Assembly: GCF_030811555.1 (NCBI RefSeq)
Contig: NZ_JAUSQZ010000001.1
Span: forward strand, 5,763,241-5,827,240
Reading direction: 5' to 3'
Length of the DNA stretch: 64,000 nucleotides
Source: Kineosporia succinea
GTDB taxonomy: Bacteria > Actinomycetota > Actinomycetes > Actinomycetales > Kineosporiaceae
Shown: piece by piece, positions 29,818-38,975 of the stretch
Numbering within the stretch: position 1 is the stretch's first letter
How the letters are laid out: each line of letters begins with the position of its first letter
Made by a program: the position numbers and the translations under genes
Notes under the pieces: model-generated
What the model saw: the letters and a program-made list of their open reading frames with translations, nothing else
Databases searched by the model: none
Told to the model about the DNA's origin: nothing

Positions 29818-30600
29818 CTACTTCCTGACCGTCGCCCGGATCCACGTCAGCTGCGGCAGCACCACGCCGGCGCCGACCATGCTGTCGCGGTCGGAGCCGA
29901 AGAAGACCCCCGCCAGGCGCTCCTGGCCCTTCGGGGCGATCGTCATGACCGGGCCGCCGGAGTCCCCGCCGGCCGGCTCGCCCGAGACCCTGGTGCCGCA
30001 GATGTTGATGCCGTCGGTGCCGGCGAAACCGATGCAGCGCTCCCGGTTCCTGCGCACGTCGAGCACCTTCGCGGTGGCCTGCCTGAGCACCTTCGACTGG
30101 CAGTCCAGCTCCTCGCGGTCGGTGCAGGTGGCACCCCAGCCGAGGATGCGCAGCGTCTGCCCGGTCCTCACCTTCTTGACCGAGAGCTTGGCCGGCGTCA
30201 CGTGCTTCATCACCGGCACCTTGATCATCATCATGTCGGCCCCGCCCGGGTTGGCCACCCGGCTGCCCGCGATCGGCCGCAACCTCGTCGCCCGGCGCAC
30301 GTCCTTGCTGCCGACCAGGAACGTGATCCGCCGGTCGGCCACCGGCTGGTCGGGCAGGTCGAAGAAGCAGTGCGACGCGCTGAGGATCCACCGGTCGCTC
30401 ACCGCCGTTCCGGTGCAGTGCGGCTGACCGTCGACCAGCATCCGCACCGCCCACGGGCCGTAGGTGCTGCGCTCGCCGCCGATCACGGCGCTCGCGGACG
30501 AGGGCATCGCGAGCAGCCCGGCCAGCGCCAGCGCCAGGGTCAGCACCGCGGCCCGTCCCCGGCGGATCCGCCGCTGCCACACCGTGTTCCCGGATGTCAT
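29818..30600 (-). CDS. Secreted trypsin-like serine protease (S1)
   Basis: A 260-residue exported protease. The signal peptide has an Arg-rich n-region, a Leu/Ala core and ends ASA before VIGGERS. The triad is His77 (SASHCF), Asp122 (GADMMMI) and Ser214 (GGDSGGP). Cysteines at 62/78 and 201 and nearby suggest disulfides. The mature N terminus VIGG follows the signal cleavage site directly, so there seems to be no activation peptide. Start ATG 30600 is chosen because earlier codons would not fit a signal sequence. Confidence 0.88.
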   Translation of the reverse strand: MTSGNTVWQRRIRRGRAAVLTLALALAGLLAMPSSASAVIGGERSTYGPWAVRMLVDGQPHCTGTAVSDRWILSASHCFFDLPDQPVADRRITFLVGSKDVRRATRLRPIAGSRVANPGGADMMMIKVPVMKHVTPAKLSVKKVRTGQTLRILGWGATCTDREELDCQSKVLRQATAKVLDVRRNRERCIGFAGTDGINICGTRVSGEPAGGDSGGPVMTIAPKGQERLAGVFFGSDRDSMVGAGVVLPQLTWIRATVRK

Positions 30601-30674
30601 CGCTCTGCTCTCCCGTCGTGCCGGCGCACACCGTGTGCGCCGACTGCAAGAGGGTTGATGAGCCCGCACCCGTT

Positions 30675-31208
30675 TCAGTTCGCGACTGTGAGGCACCTCA
30701 CGTCAGGGGCGGCGGGCCGGGGAGAGCCGGCCACCTCGGTCGCCAGGTACTCGGCCCAGGCCCGGGCGTGGTCGAGTTCACGACCCGCGAGCGGGCCGAG
30801 AGTGTCCTGCGTCCAGAAGATCTCGTGCCGCATCAGGCGCATGCCCAGATGGTGCAGACGGAAACCGAGCGGGTTCGTGGGAGCCGCCGGGAACGGCGAG
30901 TGGACGGACGTGCCGAACGAGGCGGCCGGGATCGTCGCGGGCCGCAGCTTCCGCAGCCAGTCGTCCATGTGGACGTCGCCGGAGCGCGCCGGGAGACCGG
31001 CCCGGTGGGCGAGGTCCCGGCCGTGAGAAGTCACGAGCCCGACGGGGGCACCGACGACGAGCAGGCCGACGTCGTCCGGCAGGGCCGCCGGGGCGCTCGC
31101 CACGGTGTGGATGTCGGTGTGCATGACGGTGCCCAGCCCGGCCGCGACCGCCCGGGCCACGGACTCGGTGTTGCCGAACACGGACTCGTAGACCAGCAGT
31201 GCCCTCAT
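30675..31208 (-). CDS. Flavodoxin-family protein
   Basis: A 177-residue protein. The FMN phosphate-binding loop is YESVFGNTESVARAVAAGL near the N terminus, and LLVVGAPV forms the third strand. It is a single-domain long-chain-like flavodoxin and may serve as an electron carrier or FMN-dependent reductase. ATG 31208 has GGTGGGA upstream. It is divergent from the DUF4395 gene. Confidence 0.85.
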   Translation of the reverse strand: MRALLVYESVFGNTESVARAVAAGLGTVMHTDIHTVASAPAALPDDVGLLVVGAPVGLVTSHGRDLAHRAGLPARSGDVHMDDWLRKLRPATIPAASFGTSVHSPFPAAPTNPLGFRLHHLGMRLMRHEIFWTQDTLGPLAGRELDHARAWAEYLATEVAGSPRPAAPDVRCLTVAN

Positions 31209-31376
31209 GACAGTCCCACCTCGATCGAGCTTTTCGGACGGCCCCAGCCTCCCGCCCGGTGCCCTCCGGCGGCGAGGGGCGCAAGTCCCCGTCCGGGCGG
31301 CGACCCGGCCCCCTTCTTTTCTACAGGCGAGGTAGTCATAATGCTGGCCTCGTCATCTGTGTGAAGTGGGTCAGCG

Positions 31377-31910
31377 ATGTCAGGTCAGATCACCCCGGTC
31401 CCGGTGGTTCAGGTGCGCCGGGGCGTGTTCTCGTTCCCCCACCCGGTCAACGAGCTGGCGGCCCGCACGGTCGCGGCCGGGGTCGTCGCGCTCAGCGCCC
31501 TGACGCTCCTGCTCAGCCTCACGGCGGGCGAGGGCTGGCTGTGGCTGAGTGTGCCCCTGGCCTACGGTTTCGTCGCGCGGGTCGCGGCCGGCCCGACCTT
31601 CAGCCCGCTCGGCCGCCTCGCCAGTGACCACATCGCGCCGCGCCTGGGGCCGGCCCGCCCGACGGCCGGGCCGCCCAAGCGTTTCGCCCAGGCCATCGGT
31701 GCGACCGTCACCACCGCGGTCGTGGTGCTGACGGCCTTCGGCGTGACCGGCGTGGCGCAGGGCCTGCTCGGGATGATGATCGTGTTCGCGACCCTGGAGT
31801 CCGCGCTCGGGTTCTGTGTCGGCTGCCGGATCTTCGCCGTGCTCATGCGCCTGGGGGTGATCCCCGACGACGTGTGCGAGGCCTGCGCCGGTCTCCGGCC
31901 GGGGGCGTAG
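31377..31910 (+). CDS. DUF4395 membrane protein
   Basis: A 177-residue protein with about four membrane helices and the DUF4395 pattern: PVNELAART, FVARVAAGPTFSPLGRLA, PKRFAQ, then FCVGCRIFAVLMRLGVIPDDVCEAC. The conserved CxxC and the C-terminal Cys pair suggest a thiol/redox role; in other actinobacteria such genes often sit near thioredoxin-type genes. Function is unknown. Confidence 0.85.
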   Translation: MSGQITPVPVVQVRRGVFSFPHPVNELAARTVAAGVVALSALTLLLSLTAGEGWLWLSVPLAYGFVARVAAGPTFSPLGRLASDHIAPRLGPARPTAGPPKRFAQAIGATVTTAVVVLTAFGVTGVAQGLLGMMIVFATLESALGFCVGCRIFAVLMRLGVIPDDVCEACAGLRPGA

Positions 31911-31968
31911 ACGCCCAGGTCAAAAATGGGTTCCGCCGAGCCGTGCGGACGCGTCATGATCCTCCGCA

Positions 31969-32412
31969 ATGACACACACCACCAGGCGCCGGACGCCACA
32001 GGAGAAGAAGACGCTGAGTCTCACCCGGGACCGGCGTAACGCCTACGGAGAGAACGACAAAGCCTCACGCCGGTGCATCCCCGCGAACAAGCGGCGGGTG
32101 AACCGGGTCAACCGGCGCGTCGAGCGGCACCACCTGAGCGTGGCGCTGCACGGCGACGAGGAGATCCGCGACCGCGCGGAGCAGCGGCTGCTCGCCCACA
32201 CCCGTGAGACCTGGCGCAAGGCAGCGGATCTCCCGCTGGGTGAGTACCAGGCCCGGCAGCGGAACCGCCGTGTGCAGCGGCACGAGTGGCACCTGTTCGA
32301 GCAGTACGTGCACGGTCAGCGGGCGGTGCCCGACGATCTCGACGCGCAGACCGCCCATGCGGTCGGGCTGTTCCAGAACCTCTGGGCGCTGCATTCCCAG
32401 GCTCAGGTCTAG
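31969..32412 (+). CDS. Arg-rich hypothetical protein
   Basis: 147 residues, very basic in the first half: LTRDRRNAYGENDKASRR is followed by KRRVNRVNRRVERHH. I recognise this only as a conserved actinobacterial type of unknown function with an YGENDK motif. No signal or membrane segment. It is convergent with the ATP-grasp gene, one base apart. RNA or DNA binding would fit the charge but is a guess. Confidence 0.7.
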   Translation: MTHTTRRRTPQEKKTLSLTRDRRNAYGENDKASRRCIPANKRRVNRVNRRVERHHLSVALHGDEEIRDRAEQRLLAHTRETWRKAADLPLGEYQARQRNRRVQRHEWHLFEQYVHGQRAVPDDLDAQTAHAVGLFQNLWALHSQAQV

Positions 32413-32413
32413 C

Positions 32414-33232
32414 TCACCGCAACAGTTTTCGCACCAGTTCGTCGCGTAGCGCGGACGGGCAGTCACTGACCTGCCCGTCCCCCAGCTCCACCACCCGCCA
32501 CACGCCGTCGGCGCGCAGGGCGAAGTCCACGGTCACGAACGGCAGCCCCAGACCCCCGATGAGGGACGCGTAGGGCGCAGGATCGAACGGGACCTCCGGT
32601 AACGCCTCGGGGGAGTCCGGATGCGGTCCGGCCACGGCGCACGCGCCGTCGATCCACCAGGTGCGCACCTCGGCCGGCCCGAACTCCTCGAACCGCCGCA
32701 GCACGAACCCGCCGGCGAAACTGTCGTCGCGCAGTTCCCGGAACCGCGCCGCCACCGCCCAGGCCGCCCCGGCGTCCTCCAGCGAGGGGATGAACGCGGC
32801 CTCGTGCCAGTAGTGCTTCATCGACTTGGTCCAGTCCCTCAGCACCGCCGGCCCCGCACCCAGGGCGAGACGAGCGCGATCGAAACCGGCACGTCCGTCG
32901 TCGGACGACCAGAAGGTGGCCGGCGTGATCGACTCGAGCGCCGCATACCACCCGGGCAGCTCGTGCGCCTGCCGGTACTGCGCGGCCGACGTCACCAGCG
33001 CGACGCCCCGGCCCGCCAGGTCCTCGGCGAACCGCGCGTACCCGGGCGCGGTGAGCATCCAGCCGCGATACACGGCGAGCCCGGCCGGAACCCGCCCCAC
33101 CACGGCCCCGTCGCCCGTGTGCTCCACGAGCGCCACCTCGAACCCGGCCTGGCGCGCCGCGGCCGCCTCGGGCGCGAAGTGCTCGTCGGGCCGCCGGGGC
33201 CGCAGCGGGTCGGAGGGCAGCAGAAGAATCAC
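32414..33232 (-). CDS. ATP-grasp domain protein (DUF4343-like)
   Basis: A 272-residue protein. The N-terminal pre-ATP-grasp part has VALVEHTGD. The C-terminal ATP-grasp part has GGFVLRRFEEF, RTWWIDGACA and the metal-binding strand VTVDFALRADGVWRVVELGDGQVSD in two adjoining pieces. ATP-grasp enzymes ligate a carboxylate to an amine or thiol; the substrate here is not apparent. Start GTG 33232 with a weak ribosome binding site. Confidence 0.75.
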   Translation of the reverse strand: MILLLPSDPLRPRRPDEHFAPEAAAARQAGFEVALVEHTGDGAVVGRVPAGLAVYRGWMLTAPGYARFAEDLAGRGVALVTSAAQYRQAHELPGWYAALESITPATFWSSDDGRAGFDRARLALGAGPAVLRDWTKSMKHYWHEAAFIPSLEDAGAAWAVAARFRELRDDSFAGGFVLRRFEEFGPAEVRTWWIDGACAVAGPHPDSPEALPEVPFDPAPYASLIGGLGLPFVTVDFALRADGVWRVVELGDGQVSDCPSALRDELVRKLLR

Positions 33233-33352
33233 GAGAGGCAGTATCTTCCGGCGGCGCGGTCACCCGGATACCGCCCCGTTCTCGCACCCGTTTTCACACC
33301 CGTTGAGGACGACTTGGGCGACCTTGGGTGCGGCGCGCATCCCCGACCGCGT

Positions 33353-33372
33353 AACCTACGTTTCCGTAGGTT
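33353..33372. promoter_or_regulatory. Palindromic operator before the acyl-CoA ligase
   Basis: Perfect 8-bp arms AACCTACG and CGTAGGTT around TTTC, 26 bp before the GTG start. Size and symmetry fit a TetR-type repressor of fatty-acid genes; no such separate regulator is in the window. Confidence 0.65.
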
Positions 33373-33398
33373 CATGATGTCGCGAAGAGGAGTCCGCT

Positions 33399-35105
33399 GT
33401 GCCCGACGAATCGATCTGGGCGGGATCATATGGCCCGGGCGTTCGGCTCCATCTCGAGTACGGCGACGAGACGCTGGTCGACCAGTTCGAGGCCACCGCC
33501 GCGAGGTTCGGTGACCGGCCCGCGCTGGAGTTCCTGGGCCGCCGCACCTCCTACGCGCAGTTCGGGGAGCAGGTCGCCCGGGTCGCCGAGGGCCTGCGCC
33601 GGCTCGGCGTGAAGGCGGGCGACCACGTGGCGCTGCTGCTGCCGACCTGCCCCCAGCACATCGTCGCGTTCCACGCCCTGCTGCGCCTGGGCGTCACCGT
33701 GGTCGAGCACAACCCGCTCTACACCACCGGCGAGCTGCGGGCCCCGTTCGCCGACCACGGCGCCGAGGTGGCCATCGTCTGGGACAAGGCCGTCGGCACC
33801 GTCGAGCCGCTGCGCGCCGACCCGGCGATCGCGCTGCGCACGGTCATCGCCGTCGACATGACCCGCGACCTGCCCCTGGGCAAGCGCCTGGCGCTGCGGC
33901 TGCCGATCGCGAAGGCCCGCACGACGCGCGCCGAGATGACCGCGTCCGTCGACGCCGGCGTCCCCCGGTTCGCCGACCTCACCTCCGCGCCGAGGCTCGA
34001 CCCGGACCACCCGCGTCCCTCGGCCGACGAGGTCGCCCTGCTGCTCTACACCTCGGGCACCAGCGGCACCCCGAAGGGCGTGCCGCTGACCCACCGCAAC
34101 GTGGTCGCGAACTGCATGATGGGCGTGGACTGGGTGCCGGGCGTCAAGCTCGGCCAGGAGGTCTGGCTGTCGTCGCTGCCGCTGTTCCACGCCTACGGCC
34201 TGACCGTCGGCATCCTGTGCGGCATCCGGGTGGGAGCCCTGCTGGTGCTGCTGCCCAAGCCCGACACCACGCTGCTGGTCGACGCGGTGGAGCGCTGCGG
34301 GCCGACGTTCGTGCCGGGGGTACCGCCGATCTACAAGCGCATCCTCGACGAGGCCGAGCGCCGCAACGTGTCGGTCCAGGGCATGAAGTACTCGCTGTCC
34401 GGGGCGATGGCCCTGTCCGGCGCCCTGATCGAGCGCTGGGAGAAGGCCACCGGCGGTCACCTGGTCGAGGGGTACGGGCTGACCGAGACCTCGCCGATCG
34501 TCGTGGGCAACCCGATGAGCGAGGCCCGGCGCCCGGGCTCGATCGGCGTGCCGTTCCCCGACACCCAGGTGCGCGTCGTCGACCCCGAGAAGCCGTCGCA
34601 GGAGGTCCCGCTCGGCGAGCGCGGTGAGCTCGTGGTCAGGGGCCCGCAGGTGTTCGGCGGGTACCGCGACCGGCCCGAGGAGACCGCCGAGGTGCTCGAC
34701 GCCGAGGGCTGGTTCCGCACCGGCGACATCGTGACGATGGCGCCCGACGGTTTCATCACGGTGGTCGACCGGATCAAGGAGGTCGTCATCGTCGGCGGCT
34801 TCAACGTGTACCCCTCCGAGGTGGAGGAGGTGCTGCGCCGCCACCCGAGCGTGAAGGACGCTGCGGTGGTGGGACTTCCGAGCGACGACGGTGACGAGGT
34901 GGTGGCCGCGGTGGTCCCCGCCGACGGTCAGCGGGTCGACCACGAGAAGCTGTCCACGTTCCTGCGCGAGCAGCTCACGCGGTACAAGGTGCCGCGCCGG
35001 TTCGTGCCGGTCGAGGAACTGCCGGTGAACCAGATGGGCAAGGTGCTGCGCCGCGAGGTGCAGGCGCTGGTCGCGAAGATCGAGAACGTCGAGAACAAGG
35101 GCTGA
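33399..35105 (+). CDS. Long-chain fatty acid-CoA ligase
   Basis: A 568-residue AMP-forming acyl-CoA synthetase. It contains the P-loop-like LLYTSGTSGTPKGV, the adenine-binding VEGYGLTETSP, the hinge GWFRTGDIV with VDRIKEVVIVGGFNVYPSEVE, and the catalytic Lys near the end (NQMGKVLRRE). It activates fatty acids for beta-oxidation or lipid synthesis. GTG 33399 has GAGGAG upstream. The palindrome at 33353 indicates single-gene regulation, and a 13-bp hairpin follows the stop. Confidence 0.93.
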   Translation: MPDESIWAGSYGPGVRLHLEYGDETLVDQFEATAARFGDRPALEFLGRRTSYAQFGEQVARVAEGLRRLGVKAGDHVALLLPTCPQHIVAFHALLRLGVTVVEHNPLYTTGELRAPFADHGAEVAIVWDKAVGTVEPLRADPAIALRTVIAVDMTRDLPLGKRLALRLPIAKARTTRAEMTASVDAGVPRFADLTSAPRLDPDHPRPSADEVALLLYTSGTSGTPKGVPLTHRNVVANCMMGVDWVPGVKLGQEVWLSSLPLFHAYGLTVGILCGIRVGALLVLLPKPDTTLLVDAVERCGPTFVPGVPPIYKRILDEAERRNVSVQGMKYSLSGAMALSGALIERWEKATGGHLVEGYGLTETSPIVVGNPMSEARRPGSIGVPFPDTQVRVVDPEKPSQEVPLGERGELVVRGPQVFGGYRDRPEETAEVLDAEGWFRTGDIVTMAPDGFITVVDRIKEVVIVGGFNVYPSEVEEVLRRHPSVKDAAVVGLPSDDGDEVVAAVVPADGQRVDHEKLSTFLREQLTRYKVPRRFVPVEELPVNQMGKVLRREVQALVAKIENVENKG

Positions 35106-35111
35106 GACGGT

Positions 35112-35142
35112 GGACGCCGTCCCGCCCGCCGGGACGGCGTCC
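35112..35142 (+). terminator. Terminator of the acyl-CoA ligase gene
   Basis: A perfect 13-bp stem, GGACGCCGTCCCG (35112-35124) and CGGGACGGCGTCC (35130-35142), loop CCCGC, seven bases after the stop codon. Confidence 0.85.
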
Positions 35143-35189
35143 CCTCCCGCGGTGGTCACCACCGCTCCGGTGCCTGGCATGCTGGTGCG

Positions 35190-36104
35190 ATGACGTCGCC
35201 GTCGGCCCGGTGGGAGGCCCTCGTCCCGGCCGCCGCGCTGCGCGCCGACGACTCCTGGTGGCCCAGGCCCGCGCCGCGCCCGTTCCGGCACGTGGTCGGT
35301 GCGCGCACGCTGGCGCCGGGGGAGTGGCTGAGGCCGCGTCCGCACGACGGGCCGCTGATCGCCTGGCGCCGGGCGCTGCTCGACGAGCAGGGCGCGGCGG
35401 CGTTCGACGCGCTGCCCGGAACCGAGACGGCCGGGCAGGTGGTGCTCGACCTGCTGCGGGCGGAGCACGGCCTGGAGGCGGCGCCGGGTGGGCATCCGCT
35501 GGGCCATCCGCTGGACCGGGCCGGGCGAACGGTCGCGGAAGACCTCTGCCTGGTGGACATCTCGCCCGCGAGTGGTCCGCACCTGGTCGGGGCCAGCCTG
35601 GCGATGCCGAACCGGTGGCTGCTGGCCGAGAAGCTGGGCCGGCCGATGCTCGACATCCACGGTCCGGTGCCGGGCTACGCGCATCAGCTGTCCGGCACCG
35701 TCGACCGGTTCCTGAAAGGCCTGCGCGGGCACCGCATCATGACCCGCGCGAACTGGGCGATCACCGACGACTCCCGACTGTTCCAGCCCGCGGCCGACTC
35801 CCGCGCCCGGCCGGGGGCCCGGAACGGCACGGCGGCGGACGCTCTGTACGTGCGCGTCGAGTACCAGACGCTGCGCCTGCTGCCCGAACCCGCCCGCGAC
35901 AGCGTGCTGTTCACGATCCGCACGGCCCACGAACCCCTGTCGGCGCTCGCCGACCGTCCGCCGGTAGCCGGGGACCTCGCGTCCACCATCGAGGTCATGC
36001 CCGACGCCGACCTCGACTACAAGGGCGTGCTGCCGTACCGCGACGCCGTGCTCGACCTGCTGCGGGCCTACGCCCGCGGCGACACCGAAGAGGAAAAACC
36101 ATGA
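35190..36104 (+). CDS. DUF3445 (heme-dependent oxidative N-demethylase-like) protein
   Basis: A 304-residue protein with the DUF3445 landmarks EDLCLVDI, then LVGASLAMPNRWLLAEKLG, then MLDIHGPVPGY, and later RANWAI and VRVEYQTLRLLP. The family includes the heme-dependent oxidative N-demethylase subunit that removes methyl groups from amines such as dimethylamine. The partner subunits of that enzyme are absent here. It overlaps the next small gene (ATGA). Confidence 0.8.
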   Translation: MTSPSARWEALVPAAALRADDSWWPRPAPRPFRHVVGARTLAPGEWLRPRPHDGPLIAWRRALLDEQGAAAFDALPGTETAGQVVLDLLRAEHGLEAAPGGHPLGHPLDRAGRTVAEDLCLVDISPASGPHLVGASLAMPNRWLLAEKLGRPMLDIHGPVPGYAHQLSGTVDRFLKGLRGHRIMTRANWAITDDSRLFQPAADSRARPGARNGTAADALYVRVEYQTLRLLPEPARDSVLFTIRTAHEPLSALADRPPVAGDLASTIEVMPDADLDYKGVLPYRDAVLDLLRAYARGDTEEEKP

Positions 36105-36409
36105 GTGACACCTGGTTCGGGGTGCGCTGCCTGTTCCGGCTGCCCGACCTGTCCGTCTACGAGGAACGCGTCACGGTCTGGAACTGCGACTCCTCCGACG
36201 CGGCGATCGCCGCGGCCGAGGAAGAGGCGCGCGAGTACGCCGAGACCGTCGGCGGCGGTTACGTCGGTCTGGCCCAGTCGTACGCCCTGTTCAGCGCGCC
36301 CGAGCACGGCTCCGAGGTGTTCTCGCTGATGCGCACGAGTGACCGGGCGGCCGACGACTACGTCGAGCGGTTCTTCGTCACCGGCGACGAGCATCAGGGC
36401 ACGGTATAG
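36101..36409 (+). CDS. Small DUF4288-like protein
   Basis: A 102-residue acidic protein, MSDTWFGVRCLFRLP then YEERVTVW, with an Ala/Glu-rich helix (AAIAAAEEEAREYAE). It resembles the DUF4288 pattern; I am not certain. It starts at ATG 36101, overlapping the DUF3445 stop by four bases, so the two are probably made together. Its 3' end overlaps the convergent GGDEF gene by 16 bases. Confidence 0.65.
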   Translation: MSDTWFGVRCLFRLPDLSVYEERVTVWNCDSSDAAIAAAEEEAREYAETVGGGYVGLAQSYALFSAPEHGSEVFSLMRTSDRAADDYVERFFVTGDEHQGTV

Positions 36410-37887
36410 GTCACCGGGTCGGCGGACGACTGGAACACCGTGCGGTCGCGGCCCGTTCGCTTCGCCTCGTAGAGGGCGTCGTCGGCGCGGTGCAGCACGG
36501 CCGCCGGGGTCTCGGTACCGTCCCACCGCGCGACCCCGATCGAGCAGGACTGGCCGAACGGCACCTGGGTGCGCAACGCGTCCAGAACGGTGAGCCCGGA
36601 CCCGACGTCGGTGCAGTGCAGCGCCACCGCGAACTCCTCGCCGCCCCAGCGGGCGACCCGGCCACCGGCGCCGATGCCCAGGCTCCAGGCCTGCGCGGCC
36701 TCGCGCAGCAGGTCGTCACCGGCCTGGTGCCCGTGGGTGTCGTTGTACTTCTTGAAGTGGTCCAGGTCGAGCAGCCCGACCAGCAGCACGCCGGCGTTCT
36801 GGCGTGCGGCGGCCAGGCTCCGGTCCATCTCGAAGTCCCACGAGCGACGGTTGGCGACGCCGGTCAGCGGGTCGGTGCGGGCGACCTCGGCGAGCTGGTC
36901 GGCCTGCCGGTTCAGGGCGCGCAGCAGGTCCCAGATCCGGGCCATCAGCATCGACAGCAGCACCAGCGAGCCCACGCCCAGCGAGAGCGTGCGGTTGCGG
37001 TCGCCGAACGACACCAGGGTCACGAGCAGCACCGACGGGATCATCGCGGCGACCGCCAGCACGGCCAGGCGCCCACCGGCCAGACCGCTCGAGGCGTCGT
37101 CGGTGCCGGCCTCCTCGGCCGCGCCCCTCACGACCGGTTCCTCGGACGTGGGGTCGCGCACCGCCCGGACCACGGCCAGGCCCAGGCAGACGTAGAGCAG
37201 CGTCCAGAGCAGGTAGAGCCAGCGCGGCACCGTGGTGTCACCGCCCAGCAGCAGCACGTTGTTCACGGTGTCGCCGACGAGGGTGCACGACAGCGCCGCG
37301 ATCAGCCACCACAGTGACTCCCCGCGCCCGCCCGGCGCGATGAGCATCCGCGCCACCAGGAACACCAGGAGCACGTCGACCAGGGGATAGGCGCTCGCCA
37401 CGGCCTTGGCGGTCAGGCTCAGGTCGTCGGCCGTGGCCACCGGCAGCACCAGGAAGACCATGGCCAGCACGCCGGCGCTGGAGGTGACGATGAGGGCGTC
37501 GAGCAACCCGCCGAACGCCGCGCGCCGTTGCCGGTCGAGCAGGTACACGCCGACGGCGAGGGGCAGATACCCCGCGACGAGGAACGCGTCGGAGGGGTTC
37601 GGGTTCACCCCCGGCTGCCAGGTGCGGTAGTACGTGAAGACGAACTCGCCGGCCAGGAAGATCAGCGTGGCGCCGAAGACGAGCCGGAACGGGCGGCGGC
37701 TGCGGGGCGGCACGTCGGGCAGGGCCAGGCCCATGAACAGCACCGACAGCACGACCGAGGTCACGTGCACGACGGCCTGGGCCGGGCTGACCGGGCGGGG
37801 CAGCACGTTCGCGACGGCGGTGACCAGGGCGGCGGCCGCGAGCAGGCGCACGGCAGCGCGGCGTGTGCGGTGGGGCTGCCCGGTCAC
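36394..37887 (-). CDS. Membrane diguanylate cyclase (GGDEF)
   Basis: A 497-residue protein. About nine hydrophobic helices fill residues 10-330, then a GGDEF domain begins at ARTDPLTGVANRRSW. The active-site motif is GGEEF (RWGGEEFAV), an active variant. DLDHFKKYNDTHGHQAGD is the substrate-binding segment. No EAL domain and no clear RxxD inhibitory site. It is the second c-di-GMP protein in the window. Its membrane sensor is of an undefined type. Confidence 0.88.
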   Translation of the reverse strand: MTGQPHRTRRAAVRLLAAAALVTAVANVLPRPVSPAQAVVHVTSVVLSVLFMGLALPDVPPRSRRPFRLVFGATLIFLAGEFVFTYYRTWQPGVNPNPSDAFLVAGYLPLAVGVYLLDRQRRAAFGGLLDALIVTSSAGVLAMVFLVLPVATADDLSLTAKAVASAYPLVDVLLVFLVARMLIAPGGRGESLWWLIAALSCTLVGDTVNNVLLLGGDTTVPRWLYLLWTLLYVCLGLAVVRAVRDPTSEEPVVRGAAEEAGTDDASSGLAGGRLAVLAVAAMIPSVLLVTLVSFGDRNRTLSLGVGSLVLLSMLMARIWDLLRALNRQADQLAEVARTDPLTGVANRRSWDFEMDRSLAAARQNAGVLLVGLLDLDHFKKYNDTHGHQAGDDLLREAAQAWSLGIGAGGRVARWGGEEFAVALHCTDVGSGLTVLDALRTQVPFGQSCSIGVARWDGTETPAAVLHRADDALYEAKRTGRDRTVFQSSADPVTYTVP

Positions 37888-38037
37888 CTCCAGGCCATCG
37901 GCCGGGGCACACGGTTCGTTTCACACCGGAACTCCAGGGGAACCGGTTCGGATCATCAGGGACCCGCCGGTGTCACCCAGCGTGATGGCGCTCGGTGTCG
38001 CCGTGCCGGGCGCCGGGAGCGCTGGGACGATACCGGC

Positions 38038-38760
38038 ATGACGACCTCACCGGAGTTCTCACCGCACGGCGACCTGCTGATCGTCGAGGACCTGATGCTG
38101 CTCCTGCTCAACGACGAGAAGGGGGTGCCGGCGGGCGAGAGCATGCTGCAGTACACGCTGGGTGGTGCCGTGCTGGTCGAGCTGGCGCTGCTGGAGCGGG
38201 TGGCCCAGGAGGAGAAGAAGTCGGTCTTCACCGGGCACCGGGTGATCACGGTGGGCGAGGGGCCGCTGCCCGACCCGCTGCTGCAGGAGGCGTTCGACAA
38301 GCTGTCCGACAAGCCCCGCAGCGCGGCGTCGGCCCTGTCGCGGATCGGCAGCGGGCTGAACAAGAAGGTCCCGGCCCGGCTGGTCGAACAGGGACTCGTG
38401 CGCCAGGAGAAGAAGCACCTGCTGGGCGTCATCCCGCGCACGGTTCATCCCGCGGTGGACACCACCTACGAGGCCGGGGTCCGTCAGAAGGTGCGGGGCG
38501 TCCTCGCCGACGGGCTCACGCCCGACCCGCGCACCGCGTCCGTCATCGCCCTGCTGTCGGCCGGGCAGGTGCTCAAGGCCGCGCTGAAGGACATGGACCC
38601 GCCGCTGAAGATGTCCTCGGACATCCGGAAGCGGGCGAAAGAGGTCCAGGAGGGCAACTGGGGCGCGAGCGTGGTCAGCGACGCGGTGCGGGCGGCCATG
38701 GCGTCGATCGCGGCGGCGGCCGGGGCGGCGGCGGCCGCGGGAGCGGCTTCGGCAGGCTGA
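38038..38760 (+). CDS. GPP34 (Golgi phosphoprotein 3-like) family protein
   Basis: A 240-residue soluble protein: LLIVEDLMLLLLNDEKG, LGGAVLVELALLERV, then VPARLVEQGLVRQEKK. This is the GPP34 fold that in eukaryotes binds phosphatidylinositol-4-phosphate. Bacterial members are common in actinobacteria and are not understood. The C terminus is an Ala tail. The stop codon is inside the first unit of a 17-bp tandem repeat. Start ATG 38038. Confidence 0.88.
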   Translation: MTTSPEFSPHGDLLIVEDLMLLLLNDEKGVPAGESMLQYTLGGAVLVELALLERVAQEEKKSVFTGHRVITVGEGPLPDPLLQEAFDKLSDKPRSAASALSRIGSGLNKKVPARLVEQGLVRQEKKHLLGVIPRTVHPAVDTTYEAGVRQKVRGVLADGLTPDPRTASVIALLSAGQVLKAALKDMDPPLKMSSDIRKRAKEVQEGNWGASVVSDAVRAAMASIAAAAGAAAAAGAASAG

Positions 38761-38912
38761 CGGCTTCGGCAGGCTGACGGCTTCGGCAGGCTGACGGCTT
38801 CGGCAGGCTGACGGCTTCGGCAGGCTGACGGCTTCGGCAGGCTGACGGCTTCGGCAGGCTGACGGCTTCGGCGGGGTGACGGCTTCGGCGGGGTGAGGGT
38901 TCGGCGGGGTGA
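38744..38912. repeat. 17-bp minisatellite spanning a stop codon
   Basis: Seven perfect units of cggcttcggcaggctga (38744-38862) are followed by two units with gcggggtga in place of gcaggctga and a shorter degenerate unit. The first unit contains the last codons and TGA of the GPP34 gene. No spacers, so it is not CRISPR. The period is not a multiple of three and no gene runs through it. Confidence 0.95.
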
Positions 38913-38975
38913 GGGTTGCGCGGGGGGCCGGAAACCCGCGCGACAGGAGGCCTGCGGTACCGGTTGGGTGGGGGG

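Noticed and set aside
33426-35930. Open frame of about 830 codons on the minus strand
   Set aside because: Antisense to the acyl-CoA ligase and the DUF3445 gene, with no recognisable motif.
38744-38912. CRISPR-like array
   Set aside because: The units are contiguous 17-mers with no spacers and no cas genes nearby.
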